NCBI RefSeq assembly: GCF_900215335.1
Contig: NZ_OCMT01000001.1
Span: forward strand, 1,054,001-1,118,000
Length of the DNA stretch: 64,000 bases
Direction: 5' to 3'
From: Pedobacter xixiisoli
GTDB lineage: Bacteria; Bacteroidota; Bacteroidia; Sphingobacteriales; Sphingobacteriaceae
The position numbers and the translations under genes were made by a program. The notes under the pieces are model-generated. The model did no database searches and had not been told where the DNA came from. It saw only the letters and a program-made list of their open reading frames with translations. Positions 6,190 to 15,870 of this stretch are shown in pieces. Within the stretch, counting starts at the first letter, position 1. Each line of letters begins with the position of its first letter.

Positions 6190-7246
6190 AGAACTAAAAG
6201 ATAGAAATCTATTATTATTCGAATGTTTAAGTGGAAGCAAAGCTTATGGCTTAGATACACCTCAATCAGACACTGACATTAAAGGAGTCTACTATATGCC
6301 AAAGGATATGTTTTTTGGATTAAAATATATTCCTCAAGTGAGTAATGAAACTAACGATGAGGTTTATTATGAAATAGGTCGTTTTGTCGAGCTTTTGATA
6401 AAGAATAACCCTAACATAGTTGAAATTTTAGCTACTCCAAATGATTGCGTGATATATAAACATCCACTTATGGACAGATTACAAATTGATTTAGTTTTAT
6501 CTAAGCTATGCAAGGAAACCTTTGGCGGTTATGCACTTACTCAGATAAAAAAAGCTAAAGGGTTAAAAAAGAAAATCGTTAATCCAATGCCTAAAACTAG
6601 AAAATCAGTTTTAGATTTTTGTTTTATAACGCAAGCTTATTCGTCTGTTAAAGCAAATAAATGGCTTAAGCAACATAACCTATCAAATGCAAATTGCGGA
6701 TTGTCAAAAATCCCAAATGGAAAGAATTTGTATGCGTTGTTTTATAGTGAAGGTAATGATTTTAGCTATAGAGGAATAGTAAATAAAGAATTTGCTAATG
6801 ATGTTTCGGTATCGTCTATACCTAATGGGGAGAAAGAGATTGCTTACGTATTCTTTAATAAGGATAGTTATTCAACCTATTGTAAGGAACATAGTGAGTA
6901 TTGGGACTGGGTTGGAAAACGTAATGAAGATCGATATCGTCTTAACAAAAAGCATGGTAAAGATTATGATGCAAAAAACATGATGCATACTATTAGATTG
7001 CTACAAGTCGCATTGGAAATTGTTAGAGATGGTAAGCTAAATGTGAAGAGAGCAAATAGAGATGAATTGTTGGCAATAAAAAGAGGAGAATTTGAGTATC
7101 AAGAGGTGCTGGAAATGGCAGAAGTGCTGATGCAGCAAATTGAGAAAGAAACGGTTTATAGTAAGTTAAAGGATAATCCTGATGAAAAAGAAATGGAAAA
7201 CATACTTATCGAGATTAGAGAAGAGCTTTACAACAAAAGAGATTAA
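6179..7246 (+). CDS. DNA polymerase beta-type nucleotidyltransferase 2
   Basis: The 355-residue protein is a second member of the same superfamily, with G19-S20 (CLSGSKAYG) and D31/D33 (SDTDIKG). It is about 100 residues longer than its upstream neighbour and only distantly similar to it, so the pair is not a recent duplication. The ATG at 6179 lies inside the end of the previous gene, and the stop is 2 nt before the rtcB start, so translation is probably coupled. The role is inferred from context: end modification of RNA that RtcB will seal, or of the tRNA-like RNAs encoded upstream. The two enzymes may act on different ends or form a heteromer. Confidence 0.85.
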   Translation: MTIKELKDRNLLLFECLSGSKAYGLDTPQSDTDIKGVYYMPKDMFFGLKYIPQVSNETNDEVYYEIGRFVELLIKNNPNIVEILATPNDCVIYKHPLMDRLQIDLVLSKLCKETFGGYALTQIKKAKGLKKKIVNPMPKTRKSVLDFCFITQAYSSVKANKWLKQHNLSNANCGLSKIPNGKNLYALFYSEGNDFSYRGIVNKEFANDVSVSSIPNGEKEIAYVFFNKDSYSTYCKEHSEYWDWVGKRNEDRYRLNKKHGKDYDAKNMMHTIRLLQVALEIVRDGKLNVKRANRDELLAIKRGEFEYQEVLEMAEVLMQQIEKETVYSKLKDNPDEKEMENILIEIREELYNKRD

Positions 7247-7248
7247 AA

Positions 7249-8679
7249 ATGAAAACAAACGTAACAGGAGCTAACCTTTTAGCAATTGGTTACTCCGAAG
7301 GTAAAATAGTGGGCTTGGCTTTAGATATTTTGAAGGAAAACTTTGCAGAAGTTGATGAAGCAGAATTATTAGCCTTATTTAAAAAATTAAAAGATTATCC
7401 AGAAAGTTTTTTGGATGACCCTATATTGGCCGAATTAGCAAAAGCAATGATTGAAGACGCTTTGCCAAAAACAAAAGATACGATTGATTTGCTAGCACAA
7501 GCTGATGCGAAAGATTATAATATTTTTGGTGAAAGCTACATTGAGGAAGGCGCAAGAAACCAAATGAACATTGCTATGAAACTGCCGATTACCGAAGCAG
7601 GTGCGTTAATGCCAGATGCTCACCAAGGTTATGGTTTGCCAATTGGCGGGGTATTGGCGACTAAAAATGCTATCATTCCTTATGGTGTTGGTGTCGATAT
7701 TGGTTGTAGAATGGCTTTGAGCATTTTTGATATTCCAGAGAAACATTACTTTGGTAAAGATGACAAGTACAAAAGGGAGTTAATTGCTTTTACCAAATTT
7801 GGTGCTGGAAGAGAATTTAGAGGACTGGAAAGAGCAGATCATGAGGTGATGGAAAACGAAGCTTTTAATGGTACACCATTTTTTAAAAATTTACATGGAA
7901 AAGCTTGGGCGCAATTAGGTACTTCGGGCGGCGGAAATCACTTTGTGGAATGGGGAATTATCGAATTTGCTGAAAGAGATGAGGTTTTGAACATCGATAA
8001 AGGTAGGTACGTTGCTTTACTAACGCACTCAGGTTCTAGAGGTTTGGGAGCAACTATCGCTGGTCATTACACTAAATTGGCTAAAGAGATTTGTAAATTA
8101 CCAAAAGAGGCAGCGAACTTGGCTTACTTGGATTTAAACTCTGCAGAAGGGCAAGAATATTGGATTGCTATGAACTTGGCTGGTGATTATGCATCCGCTT
8201 GTCACGAGGTAATTCATAAAAGATTGACTAAAGCAATTGGTGCAAAGGTTTTAGCTAAGGTAGAAAACCATCATAATTTTGCTTGGAAAGAAACTTTAAA
8301 TGGCGAAGAAGTGATTGTGCATAGAAAAGGTGCAACTCCGGCAGGAAAGGGCGTAATGGGGATTATTCCGGGAAGTATGACTGCGCCTGGCTTCTTAGTT
8401 AGAGGTAAAGGGGAAGTGTCTTCGATTAATTCGGCATCGCATGGTGCGGGTAGGTTAATGAGCCGCTCTAAAGCCATCCAATCTATCACTAAATCTGATA
8501 TGAAAGCCATTTTAAAAGACCACGGTGTTACCTTAATTGGTGCGGGTTTAGACGAAGCGCCAATGGCCTACAAAGATATTCACCAAGTGATGGCTGCACA
8601 AACCGAATTGGTAGATGTAGTTGCCAAGTTTGAGCCTAAGATGGTGAGAATGGCCGATGATGGGAGTAGGGAAGATTAA
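7249..8679 (+). CDS. rtcB: RNA-splicing ligase RtcB
   Basis: RtcB joins RNA 3'-phosphate or 2',3'-cyclic phosphate ends to 5'-OH ends with GTP and Mn2+. The 476-residue protein has the full active-site set: PDAHQGYG (about 122-129), D150 and C153 in GVDIGCRM, H231 in GGGNHF, H260 in THSGSRG, H341/H342 in VENHHN, and the guanylated histidine H398 in SASHGAGR. It carries an N-terminal extension of ~80 residues compared with the ~408-residue E. coli enzyme. It is the last gene of the unit and is followed by a terminator. Cleaved tRNAs with the ends left by anticodon nucleases are classic substrates, which fits the anticodon-ended tRNA-like RNA at 3587. No RtcA cyclase or archease gene is nearby. 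Confidence 0.97.
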   Translation: MKTNVTGANLLAIGYSEGKIVGLALDILKENFAEVDEAELLALFKKLKDYPESFLDDPILAELAKAMIEDALPKTKDTIDLLAQADAKDYNIFGESYIEEGARNQMNIAMKLPITEAGALMPDAHQGYGLPIGGVLATKNAIIPYGVGVDIGCRMALSIFDIPEKHYFGKDDKYKRELIAFTKFGAGREFRGLERADHEVMENEAFNGTPFFKNLHGKAWAQLGTSGGGNHFVEWGIIEFAERDEVLNIDKGRYVALLTHSGSRGLGATIAGHYTKLAKEICKLPKEAANLAYLDLNSAEGQEYWIAMNLAGDYASACHEVIHKRLTKAIGAKVLAKVENHHNFAWKETLNGEEVIVHRKGATPAGKGVMGIIPGSMTAPGFLVRGKGEVSSINSASHGAGRLMSRSKAIQSITKSDMKAILKDHGVTLIGAGLDEAPMAYKDIHQVMAAQTELVDVVAKFEPKMVRMADDGSRED

Positions 8680-8691
8680 CTTATGTACAAA

Positions 8692-8724
8692 CAAAGACTC
8701 GATGATTATCGGGGCTTTGTTTTT
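8692..8724 (+). terminator. Terminator of the RNA-repair unit
   Basis: CAAAGACTCGAT pairs with ATCGGGGCTTTG (11 of 12 positions) around a GATT loop, followed by TTTTT. It closes the transcription unit 12 nt after the rtcB stop. Confidence 0.85.
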
Positions 8725-8822
8725 AGCAGTTTTATTTCTTTTTCGTCTATATTTATACATTGTTATCGCAGAAAATTATTAGAAACAATTCGTGCTGGAA
8801 CAAATTTTGAAATATACGTACC

Positions 8823-10007
8823 ATGAACAATCCTAGCCGTTACAAATTAAACACAACTTCATTTAAAAACTATTGGGAAAAGGGCATCGGTGTAGCATTG
8901 TTAAAGAAACTAGAAAGAAAACCCGATTTAAAAGATGCGGAAAGGTTTTTGCCTCATCTTTTCGAATTTGATGGGAAAGCTGATGAGTTAGTTCAACAAT
9001 TACACCAAAAAATGGGTTTCGTAAAAGGGCAAAAACTAGTTGATGACTATATCTCTGGAAAAAATATCTTTGATAAAGAAACTGAAAATCAATTAAAAAC
9101 ATTCTTCGATGATTTAGATACATCACCTAGTTGGCTGGATTTATCACTACTAAAATTAGGTTCCGAGTTTAGTCAGCGAAGTGGCATTTCTGGTTTAATC
9201 GTTTTACGAGATTATTGTTTGATGGGCGGTTATGAATCGGCTGCTATTAATAAGCCTTTGATTTACACTGGAGCCCTAAAGAAAGGTGCGGCAAAGCGAT
9301 TAACAGATACCACTGAATTTTGGGTAGATATTACGGGTGATGATGCACTTTTAAATAACGGTATTGGATTTAAAGCAATTATTAAAACTAGGATGATTCA
9401 TTCTTTTTCTAGAATTAACATCTTAAAATTAACCGATTGGGACAGTAGTAAACTTGGCGCTCCATTAAACCAATGGGATATGTTGGCGACTAATTTAGGT
9501 TTCTCTCTGGTTTATTTGGTTGGTTTACGCAGACTTGGATTTAAGCCTAATGAAAATGAAGTAAAGGGATTATTTCATTTTTGGAAGTACATTGGTTATT
9601 TACTGGGTATTCCACTTAATTTATTGCCTAATACTGAAGAAGAAGCTATTGAGTTGCTTTATTATTGGACAATGACACAGCCAGAAGGTGATGAAGATAC
9701 CATTGCATTGGCTAAAGCTTTATACGAAGAGCCGATTTTGGCGAATTACCCCACCACTAAATTTGGTAGACAAATGATGCAGGAATTTCACCTGTTCTAT
9801 AATTACTATTTACTAGGCGATTATTCTTGTAATCTTTTGCAGTTGCGTAAAACGTTTACCGGCAAAATTGCTTACCTGAACGTGGTGAAAAATAAGATAC
9901 AAGCTAGAAATACGCATAAAGAGCATTACCGTAAAAAGGCAATTGTAAAAGGAAGAGCCGAACATTTAGAGGTAAAGCGGATTTATCTAACGTATAATTC
10001 AAAATAG
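8823..10007 (+). CDS. MpaB/latex-clearing-protein-like oxygenase (DUF2236)
   Basis: The 394-residue protein resembles the ER-bound oxygenase MpaB/Lcp family of heme b proteins. The central region contains KRLTDTTEFW (about 158-167) and RMIHSFSR (R190, H193). In Lcp the equivalent histidine is the proximal heme ligand and nearby R/K/T residues line the active site. The repeated LGIPLNLLPNTEEEAIELLYYW region is typical of the family's C-terminal helices. There is no signal peptide, so it is probably cytoplasmic. Substrate is unknown; rubber cleavage should not be assumed. The gene is monocistronic, with the rtcB terminator upstream and a convergent gene downstream. Confidence 0.8.
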   Translation: MNNPSRYKLNTTSFKNYWEKGIGVALLKKLERKPDLKDAERFLPHLFEFDGKADELVQQLHQKMGFVKGQKLVDDYISGKNIFDKETENQLKTFFDDLDTSPSWLDLSLLKLGSEFSQRSGISGLIVLRDYCLMGGYESAAINKPLIYTGALKKGAAKRLTDTTEFWVDITGDDALLNNGIGFKAIIKTRMIHSFSRINILKLTDWDSSKLGAPLNQWDMLATNLGFSLVYLVGLRRLGFKPNENEVKGLFHFWKYIGYLLGIPLNLLPNTEEEAIELLYYWTMTQPEGDEDTIALAKALYEEPILANYPTTKFGRQMMQEFHLFYNYYLLGDYSCNLLQLRKTFTGKIAYLNVVKNKIQARNTHKEHYRKKAIVKGRAEHLEVKRIYLTYNSK

Positions 10008-10121
10008 TTTTCGTTCTTACGGTTACGCATAGCTGACCATGCAAAATAACTATGAGCCTATATTCGCTCTAAAAAAATGAACCTTAAAATAAATAGTAAC
10101 GTATTTACACGTCAATCTTTT

Positions 10122-10979
10122 TTAAACTTCGAGATTTGTGATCCTTAAATTGGTAAACAAGTTCTTCTTTTTTGCAGTAACTCTACCTTTTTTATCTACT
10201 GCATTGTCTACATTAATTACGTTGATATACTTTGCCTGTTCTCCTGGCAGTTCGAAAACCACAACTTCTGCAAAGTTCTGTTGGTCTACCAACTCTGGAT
10301 TATGTTTTAACAAATCTGTGTTTTTATTACTTAAGGCAATTAAAAAATCATCTTTGCTATGAATGTAATTGATGCGATTTATTAATTTTCTTCGCTCCAT
10401 CCACTTGTCATAAGTTTCGGAAAACGGTTGTGTTACCTGTCCGTTGCCTACTGCGAAAATTATTCCTCCCATAATGACTAAGAATTCGCCGAACCAAATA
10501 AACCAAAGCATTCCACCAGAAACTGTAGAACTGCCTTTGATACGGAAAGTGCCAATTTCGTTTAGGTATTTAATCTCGTCAAATAAAACAATTGGGTGTG
10601 TAAATAAATAGAAAGCATCTTTGAACAGATTACCAATGTCTGTACCACTTAACTTAAAAGTGAAGCCATTGGCACTATACATGAGTGCATCAAAAACTAT
10701 CCATTGAAAATAAAATGCCAACAGACCACAAAACACAGCTATGGCAATGGCAACTTTAAAGTTCCTGATTTTACCAATTTTAATACCTAGGTCTATAAAA
10801 AAACCTAAACCCATTCCCAATAGAAGCGCACAAATCCCGTTAAACCAAATATTCGGAATCAATCTCACTAAAATGATATAAATAATGGGTAAAATAAAGG
10901 AGGCGAGAATGCCGAAAAGAATCGTTTTTAAAACACCTGAAGGTGATGCAATACCAGATGGAACGTATTTGTCTGCCAT
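10122..10979 (-). CDS. Conserved membrane protein of unknown function
   Basis: I do not recognise this 285-residue protein. The N-terminal ~190 residues hold about four membrane segments (approximately 17-40, 45-65, 75-97 and 158-180) with a non-membrane stretch between the third and fourth. The C-terminal ~95 residues are soluble, rich in K/N/D, and end in a beta-strand-like VTAKKKNLFTNLRITNLEV. It stands alone, convergent with the MpaB-like gene and divergent from fabF. The 297-bp region shared with fabF contains GAACTTTG (11165-11172), a possible -7 element for fabF, without a clear -33. Confidence 0.6.
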   Translation of the reverse strand: MADKYVPSGIASPSGVLKTILFGILASFILPIIYIILVRLIPNIWFNGICALLLGMGLGFFIDLGIKIGKIRNFKVAIAIAVFCGLLAFYFQWIVFDALMYSANGFTFKLSGTDIGNLFKDAFYLFTHPIVLFDEIKYLNEIGTFRIKGSSTVSGGMLWFIWFGEFLVIMGGIIFAVGNGQVTQPFSETYDKWMERRKLINRINYIHSKDDFLIALSNKNTDLLKHNPELVDQQNFAEVVVFELPGEQAKYINVINVDNAVDKKGRVTAKKKNLFTNLRITNLEV

Positions 10980-11276
10980 AAATTTGAAGTAAATTTTTAT
11001 GAATGAATTTTTGAATATGGATGAAACAATTGGGATGCCAAGATTCTCAATTTTTAATGAAATAACCTTAGTGAGGGCTGGAGATGTATATTCGCTGGCT
11101 TTCGGTTTATATTCGTTTAATAAATAAATTAGAAAATAAAGACATTTTAATTCATATCAAATGCGAACTTTGCGCCCTTGAAACAAATAAAGCTTATTCT
11201 ATGGGGTTTCCTTTAGCATAAGCTCGTTAATACCATTGAAAAACAATGGGGATACATTAATAAAACTTAACACAAA

Positions 11277-12518
11277 ATGAAAAGAGTTGTAGTTACTGGT
11301 TTGGGAACAATTAATCCATTAGGGCATAATGTTGCCGATTTTTGGACAAATATTGTTGAGGGTAAAAGTGCATGCGAAACGGTTACAAGGTTTGATGCTT
11401 CTCGCTTCCGTTCTCAAATGGCTTGCGAAGTGAAAGGATTTAATCCTGCTGAGCATTTGGATAGAAATGAAATTAAGCGTACAGATTTATTTACGCAATA
11501 TGCTTTATATGCGGCTGCACAGGCAATGGAAGATTGCGGTATTGATTTGACTACTATTGACCCATTTGATTTTGGTGTGATTTGGGGAAGTGGACAAGGT
11601 GGTATGCAAACTTTTGAGACCGAGGTAGAAAATTATGTAAAAGGAGATTACAACCCACGTTTTAATCCTTTCTTTATTCCGAAGCTTTTGGTGAACATGG
11701 CTTCTGGTTTAATTTCGATGAAGTTTGGTTTGCAGGGTATTAACTACACGCCAGTTTCTGCTTGTGCTACTGGTAACAACGCCATTATGGATGCTTTTAA
11801 CTACATCAGAATGGGGAAGGCCAAAATGTTTGTAACAGGTGGTTCTGAAGCTGGTATTACGCCAGCATCTTTCGGTGGTTTTGCCGCATTGAAAGCCATG
11901 TCGCACAGGAACGATGACCCACAAACTGCAAGTAGACCGTTTGATAAAGATAGGGATGGCTTTGTGATGGGAGAAGGTGCGGGCGCTTTGATTTTAGAAG
12001 AGTACGAGCATGCTAAGGCAAGAGGTGCTAAAATTTATGCAGAAGTAGTTGGTGCAGCTATGACTGCGGATGCTTATCATATTACTTCACCACATCCAGA
12101 AGGAATTGGTGCAGCTAAAGCGATGAATTTGGCTTTAGAAGAAGCTAATGTAAAACCAGAAGAGTTAGATTATCTGAATCTTCATGCAACGTCTACTCCA
12201 GTAGGCGATTTAGCTGAATTAAATGCAGCTCACTTGGTTTTCGGTGCATCTGAAAATTTACACATCAGCTCTACTAAATCTATGACAGGGCATTTATTGG
12301 GTGCTGCAGCGGCGATAGAAGCAATTATTGCGATTAAGAGTATCAATGATAATGTGGTACCTCCGACAATCAATGTTTCAGAACCAGATCCAGAAATTCC
12401 TGCTGGAATGCAATTGGTATTTAATAAAGCTTTGCATAAGGAAGTTAAAACAGCAATGAGTAACGCTTTTGGTTTTGGCGGACATAATAGTACGGTTGTA
12501 TTTAAAGAGTTGGTTTAG
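11277..12518 (+). CDS. fabF: 3-oxoacyl-ACP synthase II (FabF/KAS II)
   Basis: This enzyme condenses malonyl-ACP with acyl-ACP in fatty-acid elongation in the cytoplasm. The 413-residue length is standard. The Cys-His-His triad is present: C163 in SACATGNN, H303 in NLHATSTPVGD and H339 in MTGHLLGAA; the glycine-rich FGFGGHN tail follows. The gene is alone, with no acyl carrier protein gene next to it, so it may be a second FabF copy or a condensing enzyme for a particular product. The long SGQGGMQTF and GFAALKAM regions match ordinary KAS II enzymes, and nothing suggests a chain-length-factor role. Confidence 0.95.
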   Translation: MKRVVVTGLGTINPLGHNVADFWTNIVEGKSACETVTRFDASRFRSQMACEVKGFNPAEHLDRNEIKRTDLFTQYALYAAAQAMEDCGIDLTTIDPFDFGVIWGSGQGGMQTFETEVENYVKGDYNPRFNPFFIPKLLVNMASGLISMKFGLQGINYTPVSACATGNNAIMDAFNYIRMGKAKMFVTGGSEAGITPASFGGFAALKAMSHRNDDPQTASRPFDKDRDGFVMGEGAGALILEEYEHAKARGAKIYAEVVGAAMTADAYHITSPHPEGIGAAKAMNLALEEANVKPEELDYLNLHATSTPVGDLAELNAAHLVFGASENLHISSTKSMTGHLLGAAAAIEAIIAIKSINDNVVPPTINVSEPDPEIPAGMQLVFNKALHKEVKTAMSNAFGFGGHNSTVVFKELV

Positions 12519-12574
12519 TTTCCTAAGACTTACGAAGTTTGATAAAATTGGTAAGTCTATATCTCGTATAAAAC

Positions 12575-12606
12575 AGAAAAGCCCCGAATTAATTCGGGGC
12601 TTTTCT
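12575..12606. terminator. Bidirectional terminator, perfect 32-bp palindrome
   Basis: AGAAAAGCCCCGAATT is followed directly by its exact reverse complement. It can form a stem with A/T tracts on both sides and lies between the convergent fabF and peptide transporter genes. Confidence 0.92.
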
Positions 12607-12625
12607 TGTATAGTAAGTAGTGGAA

Positions 12626-14842
12626 CTATTTCACACCGTGCATTAGTTTTTTAACTACTGGTCCTAAAACAAACGCGAATAGCGATGCACCAAGAGACAC
12701 AGCCGTCAGCATCCAGAAGAAATAGCTGTAACCTTTTTCGCCAGCTACACTTTCAGATACTTCACCAAAAATACCGGCTAATTTGTTACCGATGGCTACT
12801 GCTAAATACCAAACACCAAACATGATGGCAATCATTCTTCCTGGCACCAATTTACTCACATAAGAAAGTGCTACCGGAGATACGCAGAGCTCTGCCATAG
12901 TATGGAATAAATATACAAACACCAACCACATCATACTCACAGAAGCAGATTTAGCACCAGCTGGAATAGAAGCTGCGCCAACTGCTACAAATGCCATTCC
13001 TATTGCTAAAAACAACATGCCAATAGCATATTTATTATTAGCTGAAGGATTACGTTTGCTACTCCACCATTTCGAGAATAAAGGAGCTAATGTGATAATG
13101 AATAATGAATTTAAAATGTTGAACCAACTAGCGTTGATTTCCGTAGCGGCAACTTTAGAAACAATAGTCGCTTTAGTAGGAGAAACTTGATTGTTATCGT
13201 ATTTAATATTGTGGGTAACTAAAATCTGTTTTGCATCGCCTACTTTTAAACCATCTTTTTCACCTTTAGCAAGTCTGATTTCTCGTTTAATGCTTGCTCC
13301 AGCGGTAGTGGTAAATTCAACTTCTGCGTAACTCACCAATGTGCCAAAAGCACCAGGTTTTTCTTTATCAGCTATATTGGTAATTTTTCCGCTGAAAACA
13401 TCTCCAATGTAGTTTTTATCCGCATCAACAAGAGCGTTGTTTTCGATAGTTGCCTTTTCGCTTGGCGTGTAAAAAGAGGTGTTTTCAACATCAATAATTG
13501 CTACTTGTTCGTTATCCTTATAAGATTCTGAAGAAACTACTTTTCCCGTGTTCACAACACCATTAGCATTTTGGTACTGAACATTGTAGGAAGTAGATTT
13601 ATATTCGTTTACTACCATCCAAATTGCAATTCCCCAGATAATTAGAAAACTGAAACCTAAAATGATATTTGATAGCTTATACTTGCCGAAGGTTTGTCCG
13701 AAAAGTTTAAATAATACCCAAGTAATAATGGCTAAAGGACCAAGTGTGATTAAAGAGTTAACAAACTTAAATACTGTTCCTGCTGTGCCTTCTAAAATTC
13801 TTTGTGTATAATCTTTTGCAAACAATGTTAATGAACCTGGTGCTTGTTCGAAGATAGACCAGAAAATCATGGTAATAACCGCAAAGAACACAATAGCAAT
13901 CATTCTATCTTTAAGTACTTTATCATATCTAGAAATTCTAGATACCAACAAAATTAAAAATAATACAAGTGCCGTTAAGATGATGAAGTTACTTCCATCG
14001 ATTCCGAATAAGCTAAAGCTAAAAAGATTTGTCGTTCCTTCTGATATTTTATTAACTGGGTCGTTTAATATCCATGCTAAACCTAAAACAATACATGCTA
14101 CTATTAATACCATGTGAAAGCTTGTAAATGGATTAAGTTTACCGCCTTCTTGTGTAGTAGAAGCAGCAGCAGCTTTTTCAGCCGGAGTAGCTTTTACAGG
14201 CTTAAGGCCAATGTTTCCAAAAATATCTTGAGCAAACCAGAACTGTAATAAACCAAACAACATGAAAATACCTGCTACACCGAAGCCCCAGCTCCATCCA
14301 ATTTTCTCGCCTAAATAGCCGCAAAGCATGATTCCGAAAAATGCACCAGCATTTACGCCCATGTAGAAAATGGTATAAGCACCATCTTTCTTCTCAGGAA
14401 AATCTTTGTACATTTCTGATACGATAGAGGTCATATTTGGTTTAAAGAAACCACTACCAAACACTAAGAAAAGTAGACCAGCGTAGATAAAAAATGAAGT
14501 CTCTAGCGCCATAAAAGCGTGGCCTAAAGTCATTAGCAGGGCTCCAACAACTACCGCCCAACGTATACCAATTACTTTGTCTGCGAAATAACCACCTAAC
14601 ATGGTGGAAAGGTATACTAATGCCGTGTATGTTCCAAATATGGCAAGTGCGTGTTCTTTTGGCCATCCCCAGCCGCTGTCTAATACGGAGGCGGTAAAGA
14701 ATAATACCAATAAAGCTCTCATTCCATAGTATGAAAAGCGCTCCCACATCTCTGTAAAGAAAAGGACAAATAACCCAGATGGGTGTCCTAGTACTTTACT
14801 CTTGAAAAAATCATTTTGATTTTCTGCAGTACTTGTTTGCAT
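12626..14842 (-). CDS. POT/PTR2-family proton-dependent peptide transporter with large insertion
   Basis: This proton-coupled di/tripeptide importer sits in the inner membrane. It has the family motif E31-x-x-E-R-F-x-Y-Y (EMWERFSYYG), the GFFKPN motif (131-136) and about 14 hydrophobic segments. At 738 residues it is longer than usual (~450-600) because a polar, mostly beta-predicted insertion of ~155 residues (about 412-568) lies between two membrane segments; it contains FGTLVSYAEVEFTTTAG. Similar insertions occur in other Bacteroidota POT proteins, to my recollection. A second linker (214-235) is alanine/lysine-rich. The gene is transcribed on its own, convergent with fabF. Confidence 0.93.
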   Translation of the reverse strand: MQTSTAENQNDFFKSKVLGHPSGLFVLFFTEMWERFSYYGMRALLVLFFTASVLDSGWGWPKEHALAIFGTYTALVYLSTMLGGYFADKVIGIRWAVVVGALLMTLGHAFMALETSFFIYAGLLFLVFGSGFFKPNMTSIVSEMYKDFPEKKDGAYTIFYMGVNAGAFFGIMLCGYLGEKIGWSWGFGVAGIFMLFGLLQFWFAQDIFGNIGLKPVKATPAEKAAAASTTQEGGKLNPFTSFHMVLIVACIVLGLAWILNDPVNKISEGTTNLFSFSLFGIDGSNFIILTALVLFLILLVSRISRYDKVLKDRMIAIVFFAVITMIFWSIFEQAPGSLTLFAKDYTQRILEGTAGTVFKFVNSLITLGPLAIITWVLFKLFGQTFGKYKLSNIILGFSFLIIWGIAIWMVVNEYKSTSYNVQYQNANGVVNTGKVVSSESYKDNEQVAIIDVENTSFYTPSEKATIENNALVDADKNYIGDVFSGKITNIADKEKPGAFGTLVSYAEVEFTTTAGASIKREIRLAKGEKDGLKVGDAKQILVTHNIKYDNNQVSPTKATIVSKVAATEINASWFNILNSLFIITLAPLFSKWWSSKRNPSANNKYAIGMLFLAIGMAFVAVGAASIPAGAKSASVSMMWLVFVYLFHTMAELCVSPVALSYVSKLVPGRMIAIMFGVWYLAVAIGNKLAGIFGEVSESVAGEKGYSYFFWMLTAVSLGASLFAFVLGPVVKKLMHGVK

Positions 14843-14928
14843 AAATTATTTAATAAGTTAGTCTTAGTTTTTTTGTAAAAAAAATTGGGTGCAATATAGG
14901 CTAATACATTTGTATTTTATCAACAATA

Positions 14929-15861
14929 TTAATGTTTACGCTTCGGGAATAGCGTAGTCGCTTTTCTTGGAGTGCTATAAAGTTCATCTAAACTAGAAGC
15001 ATCATTTCTTAGTTCTACATTTTCCTTAAAGTATAATCTGGGATAACTAATTGAGTAGCCGTCGAAACTGGAATCGGAAACATAATACTCAGCTTTGCCT
15101 TCCATATTGCTTTCATAGGGTGCCAAATGGTCGAAAACAATCATGTTCGCTTGTTTGTCGAAAGTCAAGGTCATGGAGTTTTGCTTGTTATATTCGAAAA
15201 CAATTCTATTCTTGTTCGTCGGTTTTTTCTTGATTTCGAAGATGCTCTTTCCAAAAATAACTTGGTCTTTGTCGAAAGACAGCACTTCAATTACCTTTTT
15301 AGTCGTCTTTGTACTGTTGCCTTTCCATCCTAATAAGATGTAATAAGGATTTTTGCTTGGATAGGTTACAGGAATTATTTCGTAGTACCTAGCTCCGTAC
15401 CAATTCTTATGATTGGTAATTGAGTTGTCGTCTAAAATGTTCTGCGTATCGTCATTTAACGGAATTAGTTTTAATGAACCATCTTTAGTAGCCATTTGAA
15501 TGGTTCCGTAAAATTTGTAACTGCCATCAGCAAAAGGCAACGACCAAGTAATTATTCTAAATGATAAATTTGGTGACTTCAAAAACGAAACATTGTTGGC
15601 TAGCGAATCGAAATTAAATTGGAAGGAGTGAGGAGTTTTAAGTGCGCCAATTAGCTTTTTGACAAACATCGTATTGTATGCCATGCGTTCTACATCATCT
15701 TTTACGGTAATTGTAGAATCACTGTAAGTAGATAAACTATCTTGAGCTAGATTAAGCTGGCTTACGGTTTCGGGTGTAAGTAATACCTGTGCATTTAACT
15801 TTAAACACGTCGACCCAAATATCAATATCAAAAAAAGCGCCCTTAAAAATTCCTTCTGCAT
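14929..15861 (-). CDS. Secreted protein of unknown function
   Basis: The 310-residue protein starts with a signal peptide (MQKEFLRALFLILIFGSTCL, cleavage likely after LNA/Q at ~25). The mature part alternates charged and aromatic residues without a catalytic motif that I recognise, and ends in a basic tail (TTLFPKRKH). It contains a region (about 150-215) typical of beta-rich periplasmic proteins (YEIIPVTYPSKNPYYILLGWKG). It starts 9 bp after the thiolase stop, so the two are likely cotranscribed, although no functional link is obvious. Confidence 0.7.
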   Translation of the reverse strand: MQKEFLRALFLILIFGSTCLKLNAQVLLTPETVSQLNLAQDSLSTYSDSTITVKDDVERMAYNTMFVKKLIGALKTPHSFQFNFDSLANNVSFLKSPNLSFRIITWSLPFADGSYKFYGTIQMATKDGSLKLIPLNDDTQNILDDNSITNHKNWYGARYYEIIPVTYPSKNPYYILLGWKGNSTKTTKKVIEVLSFDKDQVIFGKSIFEIKKKPTNKNRIVFEYNKQNSMTLTFDKQANMIVFDHLAPYESNMEGKAEYYVSDSSFDGYSISYPRLYFKENVELRNDASSLDELYSTPRKATTLFPKRKH

Positions 15862-15870
15862 TTAAATTCG

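Noticed and set aside
8823..10007. MpaB-like gene as part of the RNA-repair operon
   Set aside because: A strong terminator follows rtcB and a 143-bp gap separates the genes; no functional link is evident.
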